NCBI RefSeq assembly: GCF_003591035.1
Contig: NZ_QYUO01000002.1
Location: 1,054,001-1,118,000 of the forward strand
Length of the DNA: 64,000 nucleotides
Origin: Noviherbaspirillum saxi
Lineage (GTDB): Bacteria; Pseudomonadota; Gammaproteobacteria; Burkholderiales; Burkholderiaceae_D
Reading direction: 5' to 3'
Shown here: piece by piece, positions 43,093 through 52,357 of the stretch
Numbering within the stretch: position 1 is the first letter of the stretch
How the letters are laid out: every line of letters begins with the position of its first letter
Translations under genes and position numbers: made by a program
Notes under the pieces: model-generated
Told to the model about the DNA's origin: nothing
What the model saw: only the letters and a program-made list of their open reading frames with translations
The model's database searches: none

Positions 43093-44133
43093 ATGATTTT
43101 CGAACAGATCACTACAGGCGGTTGCCAGTCCTATCTGGTCGGATGCGCTGACACCTGTGCGGCGGTGGTCATCGATCCGGAAAAGAGTCAGATCGACCGT
43201 TATCTAGCCCTTGCGATGCGCCACGGATTGCGTATCCGTTACCTGCTTGACACACATACGCATGCCGACCATTTTTCCGCGAGCCGGCAACTGGCTCGGC
43301 AGCTGGACGCGCCCCTGGTGATGCATCGCGCAAGCCCGGCGCCCTTCGTGGACATGCGCCTGGACGACGGCGAAATGCTGGCGGTCGGCAGGCTGCGCCT
43401 GCAGGCGCTGCACACGCCCGGCCACACGATGGATTCCATGTGCCTGATTGCGGAAGACCGGATATTCAGCGGCGATACCCTGCTCATTGGCGCCACCGGG
43501 CGGAGCGACCTGCCCAGCGGCGATCCGGAAGCGCTGTACGACAGCCTGTTCAATCATATCCTGCATCTGGACCCGGCCCTCAAGGTATATCCGGCCCACG
43601 AGTACAAAGGCCGCAGCCATTCCACGATTGGTCAGGAAATCACTGACAATCCTCGGCTGCAGAAGCGTGATCGCGCCGAGTTCGTCGAAATGATGCGCAG
43701 TCTTAACCTGACCATGCCGACGCATATTACCGAGGCCTTGCGCACCAATATGAGCGGCGGCAAGACCGTCGCCGATTTGCTTTCCGAGGCTGCCGAGAGG
43801 GTTCCTTTCATGTCGTTGGGCGAACTGAAGTCGCGGGTCGACGCCGGAGACGACGAGTTGATCATCCTGGACATTCGCGAGCGTGAGGCTTATCTCACCG
43901 CGCATATTCCGGGCGCCCGTTTGCTGCCACGCGGCCAGCTCGAGCTGCGCGTCAATCAGGAGTTGCCCGATCCTACGCGCCACATTTTGACGTGTTGCGA
44001 GTTGGGTCTCATTTCCACACTCGCGGCTTCGACGCTGCGAACCATGGGTTATCAGCGCGCTGTTGCCTTGGATGGCGGCATGAAGGCGTGGCGGGCCGCC
44101 AGCTATCCGGTCGAACACGGGCCTGCGCAGTAA
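43093..44133 (+). CDS. Persulfide dioxygenase-rhodanese fusion protein
   Basis: A 346-residue protein. Residues 1-235 are a metallo-beta-lactamase fold of the ETHE1 type with HTHADH (His55, His57, Asp59, His60), His111 (HTPGHT), Asp128 (FSGDTL) and His169 (PAHEYKG). These enzymes use one iron to oxidise glutathione persulfide to sulfite. Residues 240-346 are a rhodanese domain with Cys302 in the CELGLIS loop, which can move sulfur to or from thiosulfate. The fusion has been described from Burkholderia. It serves sulfide detoxification. A palindromic repeat begins directly after the stop codon. Confidence 0.88.
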   Translation: MIFEQITTGGCQSYLVGCADTCAAVVIDPEKSQIDRYLALAMRHGLRIRYLLDTHTHADHFSASRQLARQLDAPLVMHRASPAPFVDMRLDDGEMLAVGRLRLQALHTPGHTMDSMCLIAEDRIFSGDTLLIGATGRSDLPSGDPEALYDSLFNHILHLDPALKVYPAHEYKGRSHSTIGQEITDNPRLQKRDRAEFVEMMRSLNLTMPTHITEALRTNMSGGKTVADLLSEAAERVPFMSLGELKSRVDAGDDELIILDIREREAYLTAHIPGARLLPRGQLELRVNQELPDPTRHILTCCELGLISTLAASTLRTMGYQRAVALDGGMKAWRAASYPVEHGPAQ

Positions 44134-44290
44134 GGCGTCGCGCAGGAATAACTTGCACAATTTTGTTGGCCGTAGCGGGCGCGCTGCGGCGTTGTTCGTC
44201 ATCGCCATAGCTCGCTATGACTCCTCCTCTCGCCTTGCATCGCCTCCCGCGACGCCCGCCAAATTGCACAAGTTATTCCTGCGCGGCGCC
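44134..44290. repeat. Palindromic MITE-like repeat, subtype 2
   Basis: 157 bp bounded by 30-bp terminal inverted repeats (44134-44163 and 44261-44290) that differ at one position; they contain GCGCAGGAATAACTTGCACA. The inner part is also largely self-complementary. The core around 44196-44237 (GTCATCGCCATAGC...GACTCCTCCT...GCCTTGC) resembles the core of the subtype-1 elements at 51036 and 52199, so all three belong to one family. It starts immediately after the TAA of the persulfide dioxygenase gene and encodes nothing. Confidence 0.85.
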
Positions 44291-44388
44291 TAAGCTTCTA
44301 TCGCGAGCCGGTACTGCGGCGCGGTGTTCGGCGTTCACGCGGCACCCGAATGACCTTGTACGGGTGTCCGCTGTAGCCGCCTGATAAA

Positions 44389-46806
44389 ATGTTTGAGCGC
44401 GTTCATTCTGACAGCCGCGTTAAAGGCAGCACCTTGGTTCAACTAAAGCAGGGGTTCTTATTGACTCGACACTGGCGTGATACGGCCAGTGGTACGGAAG
44501 TCGACTTTTGGCTGGCGACCGATGAGGGGCCGCGCCATATCCGGCTTGGACCTCAGCGATCGGTAGCCTTCATTCCCGCCGAACAGCGCGAGCAGGCAGA
44601 GTCGCTGCTATCCGGTGAACGTTCGTTCGAACTGCGTCCCCTCGCTCTGAACGATTTCCGGCAACGCGCGGTGCTGGGCCTGTATTGCCGGCAGTATCGC
44701 CACTTGCTCAAACTGGAAAAGCGTTTGCGCGAAAACGGCATCGATGTCTACGAAGCCGATGTACGGCCGCCGGAACGCTATCTGATGGAACGTTTCATCA
44801 CAGGGCCGGTATGGTTCGACGGCCAGCCTGATCCAGGTGGCAATGGTCTGCTGCTTGACAGCAGGATGAAAGCAGCGCCTGGTTACCGCCCCCAACTGAA
44901 AGTGGTATCGCTGGATATCGAAACCAGCATCCACGGCGAACTGTACTCAATCGCACTGGAGGGTTGCGGCCAGCGCCAGGTGTACATGCTGGGTCCCCCG
45001 AACGGCGGCGATGATCGGCCGGACTTCGATCTGGAATACTGCGACAACCGTTCGCAGATGCTGGAGCAACTGAATCGATGGGTGGAACGGCACGATCCCG
45101 ACGCCATCATCGGCTGGAATCTGGTGCAGTTCGACCTGCGTGTGCTGCAACGACACGCGGAGCTCTATCATATTCCGTTGCGCTTTGGGCGCGACCGCAG
45201 CGTAATGGAATGGCGCGAACACGGCGGCAAGCAACAGCACTACTTTGCAGCCATCGCCGGACGCCTGGTCATCGACGGTATCGAAGCACTCAAATCGGCG
45301 ACCTGGAGTTTTCCCTCATTTAGCCTGGAACATGTCGCGCAAACATTGCTGGGCGAAGGCAAGTCCATCGACAATCCTTACGCGCGGATGGCGGAAATCG
45401 ACCGTCGATTTGCCGAAGACAAGCCTGCCCTTGCGCGCTATAACCTGAAAGACTGTGAACTGGTCACGCGCATCTTTGCCAAGACCGAACTGTTGACCTT
45501 CCTGCTGGAACGTGCCAGCGTCACAGGTCTGGCCATTGATCGCAGCGGTGGTTCGGTAGCCGCCTTCGAGCATCTGTACATGCCGATGATGCATCGCCAG
45601 GGTTACGTGGCGCCCAACCTCGGCGACGTAGCAGGAGAAAACAGCCCCGGCGGCTTTGTGATGGATTCTCGATCCGGATTGTACGATTCGGTGCTGGTTC
45701 TCGATTACAAAAGCCTTTATCCGTCGATTATCCGCACGTTTCTGATTGACCCGGTCGGCCTGGTGGAAGGCGCGCACAACATCGACCCCAATGCAACGGT
45801 GCCGGGTTTTCGCGGGGCGCGCTTTTCTCGCGACAAGCATTGTCTTCCTGCTATCGTCAGGCAAATCTGGCAGGGGCGTGAAGCGGCCAAGCGCGAGCGC
45901 AACAATCCGCTGTCGCAGGCACTGAAAATCATCATGAACGCGTTGTATGGCGTGCTGGGATCGAGCGGCTGCCGTTTTTTCGATCCTCGCCTTGCATCCT
46001 CGATCACATTGCGCGGTCACGAGATCATGCACCGCACGCGTGAACTGATCGAAGGCCAGGGTTTTAAAGTCATCTACGGCGATACCGACTCCACCTTTGT
46101 CTGGCTAACAAGCGCGCATACGGAAGAGCAGGCGGTCGAGATCGGCCGCGTGCTGGTCGATCATGTCAATCAATGGTGGGATCGGCACTTGCGGCTGGAA
46201 TTCGGGCTCGACAACGCACTCGAACTTGAGTTCGACACGCATTACCGCCGTTTTTTGATGCCGACCATTCGCGGTTCGGAGCAGGGCAGCAAAAAGCGCT
46301 ACGCGGGTTTGATCGTCAAGCCCGACGGTAGCGAGGAAATGGTGTTCAAGGGAATGGAAACGGTGCGTACCGACTGGACGCCGCTGGCGCAGCAATTCCA
46401 GCAGGCGCTGTACCTGCGCATTTTCAAGGCCGAAGCGTATCGGGACTATGTACGCGACTATGTCCAGCGCACGGTCAGCGGCGAGTTCGATGCGCTGCTG
46501 GTATACCGCAAGCGCTTGCGCCGGCCGCTGGACGAGTATCAGCGCAACGTGCCGCCGCATGTGCGTGCCGCGCGCATCGCCGACGAATACAACCAGCGTC
46601 ATGGCCGTCCTGTGCAATATCAGAATGGCGGGTGGATTCGTTATGTCATGACGGTAGCCGGTCCCGAACCGTTGGAGACCCGACGCTCAGCTATCGATTA
46701 CGAACACTATGTGACACGTCAGCTGCAACCGGTGGCTGACGCCATACTGCCTTTCCTGGGCGATGATTTTGCAACACTGACCAGCCGCCAGCAAGTCTTG
46801 TTCTAA
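44389..46806 (+). CDS. polB: DNA polymerase II (family B)
   Basis: An 805-residue B-family polymerase, close to the length of E. coli Pol II (783). The 3'-5' exonuclease motif VVSLDIETS lies near residue 168. The polymerase motifs are DYKSLYPSI (about 440), the Kx3NxxYG region KIIMNALYGVLGS (about 518) and YGDTDSTFVW (about 563). It is a damage-induced enzyme that restarts forks and bypasses lesions. No LexA box of the standard CTGT-N8-ACAG form was seen upstream. It stands alone, between the palindromic repeat and the convergent small envelope genes. Confidence 0.95.
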   Translation: MFERVHSDSRVKGSTLVQLKQGFLLTRHWRDTASGTEVDFWLATDEGPRHIRLGPQRSVAFIPAEQREQAESLLSGERSFELRPLALNDFRQRAVLGLYCRQYRHLLKLEKRLRENGIDVYEADVRPPERYLMERFITGPVWFDGQPDPGGNGLLLDSRMKAAPGYRPQLKVVSLDIETSIHGELYSIALEGCGQRQVYMLGPPNGGDDRPDFDLEYCDNRSQMLEQLNRWVERHDPDAIIGWNLVQFDLRVLQRHAELYHIPLRFGRDRSVMEWREHGGKQQHYFAAIAGRLVIDGIEALKSATWSFPSFSLEHVAQTLLGEGKSIDNPYARMAEIDRRFAEDKPALARYNLKDCELVTRIFAKTELLTFLLERASVTGLAIDRSGGSVAAFEHLYMPMMHRQGYVAPNLGDVAGENSPGGFVMDSRSGLYDSVLVLDYKSLYPSIIRTFLIDPVGLVEGAHNIDPNATVPGFRGARFSRDKHCLPAIVRQIWQGREAAKRERNNPLSQALKIIMNALYGVLGSSGCRFFDPRLASSITLRGHEIMHRTRELIEGQGFKVIYGDTDSTFVWLTSAHTEEQAVEIGRVLVDHVNQWWDRHLRLEFGLDNALELEFDTHYRRFLMPTIRGSEQGSKKRYAGLIVKPDGSEEMVFKGMETVRTDWTPLAQQFQQALYLRIFKAEAYRDYVRDYVQRTVSGEFDALLVYRKRLRRPLDEYQRNVPPHVRAARIADEYNQRHGRPVQYQNGGWIRYVMTVAGPEPLETRRSAIDYEHYVTRQLQPVADAILPFLGDDFATLTSRQQVLF

Positions 46807-46859
46807 CGCCGGCCGTCGTGCAACTCCGTGCCGGGAAAATGCATCAAAAATAGAGACTT

Positions 46860-46908
46860 CCTCTGCCGACCGGGCAGCAGAGGAGCATTCAGCCGACGGG
46901 GCGTCGGC
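46860..46908. terminator. Two hairpins between convergent genes
   Basis: CCTCTGC/GCAGAGG (46860-46866 with 46877-46883) and GCCGACG/CGTCGGC (46892-46898 with 46902-46908) lie between polB and the convergent gene at 46910. On the minus strand the first is followed by an AT-rich run with TTTTT some 9 nt later. A bidirectional terminator is plausible but not strong. Confidence 0.4.
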
Positions 46909-46909
46909 A

Positions 46910-47509
46910 TCATCGATAACGCCTTCCATTCGACATCATTCTTTCAACGTCTTCGTTCAACATGGCGACTTCATCGCGCAACTGCTGACGTTCGCTACGG
47001 GTGACATAACCGTCGGCTTGAAACGCCGCCTCGTGACGCTGCAGGCGCTGTTCCTTGGCGAACAGTATGTCGGCCTCGCGCCGGGTAATGTCGCCGCTGC
47101 GCATGCCCTGTTCTATCCTTGAGCGGATCAGGTATTGCGCATGATCGATGCGGTTTCCACCATCGGTATGAGAGCCGGCGGTGCGGCGATTGAAGATGCT
47201 TTCTTCGACTTGCGCGCGCATCTGTTCCAGGTCGTGACGCAGTTGCTCGCGTTCCTGCGGTGTGGCCATGCCATCGCTCTTGATCCTCATTTCATGCATG
47301 TGTATTTCCCGCTCGCGCCGATACAACGCCTGGGCCTCTGCCTGGGTGATCTGTCCGGATGAAACACCTTGCTGGATGCGCGCATGGATTTCCTGCTGCG
47401 TGGCGTCGATGCCCGGCGTATGCGTATCGCGCGCAAATGCGGACGCCATGGAGACGCCGACCAGTACGGCGGAAGCAACAAGGGAGACGGCGAATGATTT
47501 GATCTGCAT
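46910..47509 (-). CDS. Periplasmic helical protein with two ~75-residue tandem repeats
   Basis: A 199-residue protein of no recognised family. A signal peptide covers about residues 1-27 (ending AFA-RD). The mature part is two copies of one unit: residues 34-109 (starting IDATQQEIHARIQQG) and 121-195 (starting IDHAQYLIRSRIEQG). Each has the order I-x-x-G-x-x-S-G-x-I-T, then a helix rich in Arg/Glu/Gln/His, then DG-x-x-T-x-x-ER-x-QLR. The DG-x-x-T segments resemble loose EF-hand-like loops, so metal binding is possible. AGGAAAA precedes the ATG. It lies 51 bp downstream of a small lipoprotein gene on the same strand. Confidence 0.75.
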   Translation of the reverse strand: MQIKSFAVSLVASAVLVGVSMASAFARDTHTPGIDATQQEIHARIQQGVSSGQITQAEAQALYRREREIHMHEMRIKSDGMATPQEREQLRHDLEQMRAQVEESIFNRRTAGSHTDGGNRIDHAQYLIRSRIEQGMRSGDITRREADILFAKEQRLQRHEAAFQADGYVTRSERQQLRDEVAMLNEDVERMMSNGRRYR

Positions 47510-47559
47510 GATGGATTTTCCTGAAATATGAATCGGACTGCCGAAACTGCTCTAATGCA

Positions 47560-47760
47560 TCAGTAACGATAGGGATTGTTCGGGCGGCGGTCGTACCGGT
47601 TCGGCACGCCGTCCCCGTCGCGGTCGCGGCGATAGGAATGGCCGGCGCTTCCGGACCGGACTGTGCCGGATACGTGCACGCCGGCATCGCTGACGGGGAC
47701 CGCGATGCAACCGGATAAAAGGCCGCAGGCCGCGGCGATGGACAACACCAGTTTCTTCAT
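47560..47760 (-). CDS. Small lipoprotein with Asp-rich calcium-type loop
   Basis: A 66-residue lipoprotein. MKKLVLSIAAACG is the signal sequence, and LLSGC is the lipobox with the lipidated Cys18. The tail DRDGDGVPNRYDRRPNNP is a thrombospondin type 3-like calcium-binding loop. A GAGGAG ribosome site lies 7 bp before the ATG, so the longer upstream frame is not used. Lipoproteins with this tail are common near YXWGXW- or RcnB-like envelope genes in Burkholderiales; function unknown. Confidence 0.75.
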   Translation of the reverse strand: MKKLVLSIAAACGLLSGCIAVPVSDAGVHVSGTVRSGSAGHSYRRDRDGDGVPNRYDRRPNNPYRY

Positions 47761-48241
47761 TATTTCTCCTCTGTGAGTCGGGCTGGTCGCGCTCGCCGAA
47801 GCGGCTGCTGCCGGGCGCCGGCTGCGCATTCGACGTAGCTGTATTACAAGCGAGCGCAGGCATTTCGCCTATCAGGAATCGGTAAGGGCGGTTACAGGAT
47901 GTATGTAGCGAAATGTACCCATGTATCAATCCGTCGAAGCGTCAGGGGCCGGCCGGTATAACCGGTATCAATCCCCCATGCTGGGCATCTTTCCCGATAA
48001 ATGCGAAAATACCGGCTTGAACTGATGCGACAAGTGCAAATCAGGACAGAAAAACAATATCGCGACAAGTTGAAACGGTGCGGCACCGCACCCGTCTCTT
48101 GCGCGGGACCGTCCTGCCAGATGCTGTCGCTCTGCATTTCGGCACTCATGCCATTGGCATTTTTCCATCAGTACGGCGTCGGACGCCGCACACCAATTGC
48201 CAGAATGACGTAAGCACGTCGGATTACTCCGGGAAACGATC
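47761..48241. other. Intergenic region, 481 bp, between divergent units
   Basis: This separates the leftward lipoprotein gene from the rightward queE. Short open frames here (for example 85 codons leftward at 47892-48149) have no ribosome site or recognisable sequence. GGGAAACG about 6 bp before 48242 is the likely queE ribosome site. No preQ1 riboswitch was recognised. Confidence 0.5.
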
Positions 48242-48873
48242 TTGACCTACAGTGTGAAAGAAATTTTTTATACCTTGCAAGGCGAAGGAACGCATGCGGG
48301 TCGGCCTGCGGTGTTTTGCCGCTTTTCGGGCTGCAATCTCTGGTCGGGGCGCGAATCCGACCGTGCATCCGCCGTCTGCAGGTTTTGCGATACCGATTTC
48401 GTCGGCACCGACGGCGAACGCGGCGGCAAGTACGATGCGGCACAGCTTGCCGGCATCATCGATTCCTTCTGGCCAGCCGGGTATGCGGATACAAAGTTTG
48501 TCGTATTTACCGGCGGCGAACCCTTGCTGCAGCTTGATCGCGCCCTGATCGATGCAATGCACGCCCAAGGTTTCACCATTGCCATCGAAACCAACGGCAC
48601 CCTGCCGGTGCCCGAGGGAATCGACTGGATCTGCGTCAGTCCCAAGCATGGCGCGCCGCTCAAGGTTGTCAAAGGCAATGAACTGAAGGTGGTGATTCCG
48701 CAGCCGGGCCAGCCGCTCGACGAGTACGCGCAGCTCGACTTCGAGCATTTTTACCTGCAGCCGATGGATGGCCCGGAAGCGGAAAACAATACCCGTCTGG
48801 CGATAGAACTCTGCAAACAAAAGCCGCGCTGGAAACTCAGCCTGCAAACCCACAAGCTACTGCACATACCCTG

Positions 48874-48874
<1 letters not shown>
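48242..48874 (+). CDS. queE: 7-carboxy-7-deazaguanine synthase (radical SAM)
   Basis: A 210-residue radical SAM enzyme that contracts 6-carboxytetrahydropterin to 7-carboxy-7-deazaguanine on the way to queuosine. The [4Fe-4S] cysteines are split by an insert (CNLW, then 14 residues, then CRFC), the variant cluster motif of proteobacterial QueE. The SAM-binding GGEPLLQ lies near residue 88. The N-terminal YSVKEIFYTLQGEGTHAG is in register with the family. The start is TTG at 48242, as no ATG precedes the conserved region. The stop overlaps the queD start (TGATG). Confidence 0.93.
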
Positions 48875-49844
<970 letters not shown>

Positions 49845-50148
49845 TTCTCTCTTTTTGACGTGACGGGCAGAAAGATTGCCGGTCGTGTACAGTCAACAGG
49901 TCAACCGCTCACGCGTCGGCAGATTTTTCCGCCTTGGTATAAATATTACCGGCCACAGCGCGGAACGCATTCTGGACTGACATCGCCCGGATGATCGCAG
50001 TGATCAACGTTCAGCCGTCAACTTATGGCACGCCCCTTGCTGGAGTTCCGGCTTGTCGAAGTTTCAGGTCAATGAACAAATGATTCACGCCGTATCTTCA
50101 AGCGATATCTCCGGTGCTTGGCAATGGATTGAAAATTGGGAGGTTTGA
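49845..50148. other. Intergenic region, 304 bp
   Basis: A run TTCTCTCTTTTT directly after tadA may help termination. Nothing else was recognised until GGGAGG at about 50138, the ribosome site of the following hydrolase. Confidence 0.5.
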
Positions 50149-51060
50149 TTGCGTATTATTGAAGCCAACGGTCTACAGCTGGCCTGCGACGACCAGGGCG
50201 ACCCGAATGGGGAGCCGCTGCTGTTGATCGCCGGCCTCGGACTCCAGTTGATTTCCTGGCCCGACAACTTTTGCAAGACATTGGTAGACCAAGGCTTTCG
50301 AGTCATCCGTTTCGATAATCGCGATTGCGGCATGTCGACCAAGCTGAGCCATCTCGGCAAGCCTCACCTGCATCAGGCGTTTTTCCAGTCGCTGTTTCGC
50401 ATGCCGCTGTTTAGCGGCTACACCCTGTATGACATGGCGAAGGATACGATAGGCTTGCTCGATGCGCTGGAAATCCGCAAGGCGCATATTGTCGGCGCAT
50501 CGATGGGCGGCATGATTGCGCAAATCATTGCCGCGCGCTATCCGGACCGCACGCATACCCTCACATCGATCATGTCGACCAGCGGTCGCCCCGGTTTGCC
50601 GGGGCCAAGCTTTGCTGCAAACAACGCAGTGTTTTCCATGCCCCGCAATCCGCGCGATATCAATGCGGTCGTCGAGCATTTCGTTCATCTGTTCCGCGTC
50701 ATCGGCAGTCCCGCGTATCCGACGCCGGAGCCGCTGCTGCGCGAGCGCGTGATGGAAAGCGTACGCCGCAACTCGACCATCAATGGCACTTCGCGCCAGA
50801 TGATGGCGGTAGCCTCGTCCGGCGATCTGGTGGCGCAACTTCGTACGATTCGCCTGCCGGCGCTGGTGATCCACGGCAGCGACGATCCATTGGTGCCGGT
50901 TGCCTGCGGACGCGATACCGCACGCTGGATTCCCGGCGCGATCATGCACGAAATCGAAGGCATGGGACATGACATTCCGCCCGCGCTGGAAGAACCGATC
51001 GCCAATCTGATTGCCGCGCATGCCCGTCACGAGTTATACCAATCCCAACCCATAACGTGA
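50149..51060 (+). CDS. Alpha/beta hydrolase whose C-terminus is encoded by a repeat element
   Basis: A 303-residue alpha/beta hydrolase. GASMGGM near residue 122 is the nucleophile elbow, VIHGSDDPLVPV near residue 243 carries the Asp and GMGHDIPP near residue 267 carries the His. The likely start is TTG at 50149, with GGGAGG 5 bp upstream. The substrate is not evident; the family includes esterases and haloperoxidase-like hydrolases. The last eight codons (YQSQPIT and stop) lie in the left end of the palindromic repeat at 51036, so the natural C-terminus was probably replaced when the element inserted. The catalytic core is unaffected. Confidence 0.85.
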   Translation: MRIIEANGLQLACDDQGDPNGEPLLLIAGLGLQLISWPDNFCKTLVDQGFRVIRFDNRDCGMSTKLSHLGKPHLHQAFFQSLFRMPLFSGYTLYDMAKDTIGLLDALEIRKAHIVGASMGGMIAQIIAARYPDRTHTLTSIMSTSGRPGLPGPSFAANNAVFSMPRNPRDINAVVEHFVHLFRVIGSPAYPTPEPLLRERVMESVRRNSTINGTSRQMMAVASSGDLVAQLRTIRLPALVIHGSDDPLVPVACGRDTARWIPGAIMHEIEGMGHDIPPALEEPIANLIAAHARHELYQSQPIT

Positions 51061-51193
51061 CAAATGAAATCGATGGATTTTTTCGACTGGCAAGGCGCAG
51101 GAGGAGTCAATAGCGGGCTATTGACGACGAGTGCAACGCAGGCAGGCGGAAAAAGACGCGATTTCATGGCACGTTATGGGTTGGGATTGGTAT
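51036..51193. repeat. Palindromic MITE-like repeat, subtype 1, copy a
   Basis: 158 bp with 24-bp perfect terminal inverted repeats (51036-51059 and 51170-51193, containing ATACCAATCCCAAC). The two arms meet at GTCAATAGC/GCTATTGAC (51106-51123). It has no coding capacity. It is an inverted copy of the element at 52199-52357, and the two flank ldcA. It supplies the last codons and stop of the upstream hydrolase. Confidence 0.9.
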
Positions 51194-51263
51194 TAGCCCC
51201 CGAGGCGCGTCACGCCTGATGTGACCTGTCGAATTGCCAATACAGTGTATTAATTAAGTAACC

Positions 51264-52193
51264 ATGTCACACCATCCAGATTTGTCCGGTTTGACCGTCG
51301 CCATTGTGGCGGCCAGCGGCTATGCCGCGGATCCACATGCGGTCGGCCGTGCGACTGCTCGTCTCGAAGACCGAGGCTGTCGGGTAAAGAATTTTTATGA
51401 CGCCGGTGCCCGCCACCAGCGTTTTGGCGGCACCGATGCGGTCCGGCTGCAACAGCTCAATGATGCAATCGTCGATCCGCAGGTCGATATCGTCATCGCG
51501 TTGCGCGGCGGCTATGGCTTGTCGCGCCTGCTGCCGATGCTGGAGTGCGAACGCCTGGCCGCCAGCGGCAAGCTGCTTGTCGGCCACAGCGACTTTACCG
51601 CGTTGCACATGGCCATGCTGGCGCAGGGCGGCACCATCAGTTTTGCCGGGCCGATGATTTGCGACGATTTTTCGCGCGACGAGCCCAGTGCCTACACGCT
51701 AGACAGCTTTTGGAATTGCATGACGCGGAGCGAGCATACGATTGCCTTTGAAGCGCGCGACAATCCTTCTGTCGACGTGTCGGGCATTCTCTGGGGCGGC
51801 AACCTGACCATGCTCACGCATCTGGTAGGCACGCCTTATCTGCCGCGTATCGAGGGTGGCATTCTGTTCATTGAAGACGTCAACGAACATCCTTACCGGG
51901 TCGAGCGCATGCTGCTGCAGCTTGCGCATGCCGGCTTGTTGCGACAGCAGGCGATCGTCCTTGGCGATTTTTCCGCATATCGTCTGAACGAGTACGACAA
52001 TGGCTATGATTTCGACGCCATGGTCGGCTATCTGCGCGCAAGGCTTGGCATTCCCATCCTGACCGGTCTTCCCTTCGGACACATCCGCGACAAGGCGACG
52101 CTGGCGGTCGGCAGCCAGGCCAGATTGCATTGCAATGGCAGTAATGCGATGCTGACGATGAGCGGCTATCCGACGCTTGCAGCAAGGGTTTGA
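51264..52193 (+). CDS. ldcA: LD-carboxypeptidase
   Basis: A 309-residue S66-family muramoyltetrapeptide carboxypeptidase. It removes the terminal D-Ala from tetrapeptides during murein recycling in the cytoplasm. The nucleophile is Ser109 in GHSDFTAL; the Glu lies in LFIEDVNEHPYRVER and the His in GLPFGHIRDK, giving the Ser-Glu-His triad. RGGYG near residue 81 and WGGNLTML near residue 175 are family signatures. It is full length and sits between two inverted copies of a palindromic repeat. Confidence 0.93.
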   Translation: MSHHPDLSGLTVAIVAASGYAADPHAVGRATARLEDRGCRVKNFYDAGARHQRFGGTDAVRLQQLNDAIVDPQVDIVIALRGGYGLSRLLPMLECERLAASGKLLVGHSDFTALHMAMLAQGGTISFAGPMICDDFSRDEPSAYTLDSFWNCMTRSEHTIAFEARDNPSVDVSGILWGGNLTMLTHLVGTPYLPRIEGGILFIEDVNEHPYRVERMLLQLAHAGLLRQQAIVLGDFSAYRLNEYDNGYDFDAMVGYLRARLGIPILTGLPFGHIRDKATLAVGSQARLHCNGSNAMLTMSGYPTLAARV

Positions 52194-52198
52194 ATCTA

Positions 52199-52357
52199 AT
52201 ACCAATCCCAACTCATAACATGACATGAAATCGCGTCTTTTTCCGCCTGGCCGCGTTGCACTCGTCGTCAATAGCATGGCTATTGACTCCTCCTGCGCCT
52301 TGCCAGTCGAAAAAATCCATCGATTTCATTTGTCACATTATGGGTTGGGATTGGTAT
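52199..52357. repeat. Palindromic MITE-like repeat, subtype 1, copy b (inverted)
   Basis: 159 bp with 24-bp terminal inverted repeats (52199-52222 and 52334-52357). Read on the minus strand it matches the copy at 51036-51193 almost throughout. It lies 5 bp after the ldcA stop. Its right end encodes the last codons and stop of the aldose-epimerase gene that reads in from the right. Confidence 0.9.

Noticed and set aside
47892..48149. An 85-codon minus-strand frame before queE
   Set aside because: No ribosome site or family features; Cys/Arg-rich chance translation.
51036..52357. ldcA with flanking inverted repeats considered as an insertion sequence
   Set aside because: LD-carboxypeptidase is a housekeeping enzyme, not a transposase, and no target-site duplication is evident. 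The repeats are best described as separate MITE-like elements.
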